A stretch of 64,000 nucleotides of DNA. Source: Petrolisthes cinctipes. Lineage: Eukaryota; Arthropoda; Malacostraca; Decapoda; Porcellanidae. The notes under the pieces are model-generated. The model was not told the DNA's origin and made no database searches. It worked only from the letters and a program-made list of their open reading frames with translations. The DNA is taken from the NCBI GenBank assembly GCA_033782935.1, contig JAWQEG010000710.1:5766001-5830000 (forward strand), given 5' to 3'. Positions 63,223-64,000 of this stretch are shown here, piece by piece (within the stretch, counting starts at the first letter, position 1; each line of letters starts with the position of its first letter). A program made the position numbers and the translations under genes.

Positions 63223-64000
63223 TTCTGCACTCGTTTATATCTCAAATTCAACCTCAAAACACCCGAAAATTAGATAAGTATGGGTCCCCGAAGCGATCTG
63301 TACATGTCTAGTCAGTGCTAGAATGTTTTCAAAATATAGGCTCAAAACATGCTAAAAATCGATTTTTTAAGTGTCCAAAGTCGATATGTGCATGCATCTT
63401 CTGTCCCCGTTTATATCTCAAATTCAGGTTCAAAACACCCAAAATTTCGATACTTTGGGGTCCCAGAAGTGATCTGTACATGCCTACTTAGTGCTAGAAT
63501 ATTTTCAAAATATAGGCCCAAAACATGGTAAAAATCGATATTTTAGGTGCCCAAAGTCGATATCTTAAATTCAGGCCCAAAACACCCGAAAATTCGATAT
63601 TTTGGGGTCCCAGAAGCGAACTGTACATGCTTACTCCGTGTTAGAGTATTTTCAATATACAGGCCCGAAACATACTGAAAATCGATCTTTTAGTTGCCCT
63701 AATGTCGATATGTGAATGCATCTTCTGTACCCGTATATATCCCAAATTCAACCTCAAAACACCTGAAAATTCGATATTTTCGGGTCCCAGAAGCGATCTG
63801 TACATGCCTACTCAGTGCTAGAATTTTTTCAAAATATAGGCTCAAAACATGCTACAAATCGATACTTTAAGTGTCCAAAGTCGATATGTGCATGCATCAT
63901 CTGTACCCGTTTATATCTCAAATTCAGGCTCAAAACACCCGAAAATTCGATATTTTGGGGTCCCAGAAGTGATCTGTACATGCCTACTTAGTGCTAGAAT
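63223..64000 (+). repeat. Third 4308-bp HOR start and rearranged tail
   Basis: For about 115 bp the sequence follows the start of copies A and B. From about 63338 it instead follows the order found at 56715 and 61020, including 'catggtaaaaatcg' at 63525 and 'gccctaatgtcgat'. A block of about 2 kb has therefore been skipped relative to a regular third copy. A monomer near 63770 has the variant TTCGATATTTTCGGG. The array runs off the window end. Confidence 0.72.

Larger units (their letters stand above)
29759..64000 (+). repeat. Satellite array, right segment (same family, same phase)
   Basis: The same monomer family continues in the same orientation after the insertion. Monomer phase is kept exactly: the M2 start at 29326 and the next M3 start at 29800 are 474 bp apart, which is 147 + 327. 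The segment runs off the window at 64000 in mid-monomer. It contains the most homogeneous part of the window (54.6-63.3 kb and 42.0-45.6 kb) and also older mixed stretches (29.8-34.6, 39.4-42.0 and 45.7-54.6 kb). As in the left segment, open frames are by-products of the repeat and no gene is supported. Confidence 0.97.

Noticed and set aside
1..64000. CRISPR-like array of direct repeats
   Set aside because: The repeat unit is 129-184 bp with no unique spacers, no leader and no cas genes; it is a contiguous tandem satellite.
1..64000. Telomeric or rDNA repeats
   Set aside because: No TTAGGG-like short tandem run and no recognisable rRNA segment were seen anywhere in the window.

Overview
The window is essentially one satellite-DNA array. 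From base 1 to base 64000 it consists of head-to-tail copies, all on one strand, of an AT-rich monomer. The full form is 176 bp, about 37% GC counted on one full monomer. Length variants of 177, 159, 147, 143 and 129 bp arise by internal deletions. I estimate 370 to 390 monomers. The only non-satellite DNA is a 324-bp, GC-richer (about 54%) insertion at 29435-29758. It carries tRNA-like A and B boxes (candidate SINE) and is flanked by a 3-bp TTA repeat. I see no protein-coding gene, rRNA, functional tRNA, CRISPR array or bacterial signal. The organism is a eukaryote, most likely an animal; I cannot name the species or the satellite family.

Monomers fall into about six recurring subtypes, called M1 to M6 here and phased on the ATG of the 'caaaacATGCT' motif. 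They follow rules of order: M1 is followed by M2 (147 bp, lacking 29 bp), then M3. M3 is either 177 bp, or 159 bp (18 bp missing) followed by M4. M5 and M6 are inserted before a new M1. These combinations form higher-order repeats (HORs) whose period changes along the window: 1844 bp (0-3.5 kb), 1647/1658/1837/2273 bp (8.2-15.9 kb), 1976 bp (16.6-20 kb), 1212 bp (23.7-26.2 kb), 803 bp (34.7-35.9 kb), 500 bp inside 2010 bp (36.3-39.4 kb), 1799 bp (42.0-45.6 kb) and 4308 bp (54.6-63.3 kb). Period differences between neighbouring copies mostly equal whole monomers, the pattern expected from unequal exchange in register.

Two amplifications look very recent. The 1799-bp unit is duplicated with no difference seen over 1814 aligned bases. 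The 4308-bp unit is duplicated with about nine substitutions and no indel seen over about 4.4 kb. Older blocks are recognisable over 5 to 15 kb by shared rare variants: 4.5-5.7 kb with 19.4-20.6 kb, and 21.5-23.8 kb with 26.3-29.3 kb.

The many 60-260-codon open frames are by-products. The same 176 bp is read in several frames, 176 is not a multiple of 3, and the longer frames occur where 147-, 159- and 177-bp monomers (all multiples of 3) are adjacent. A centromeric or other heterochromatic role is plausible for an array of this size but cannot be shown from sequence alone. All identities are by-eye comparisons, not computed alignments.
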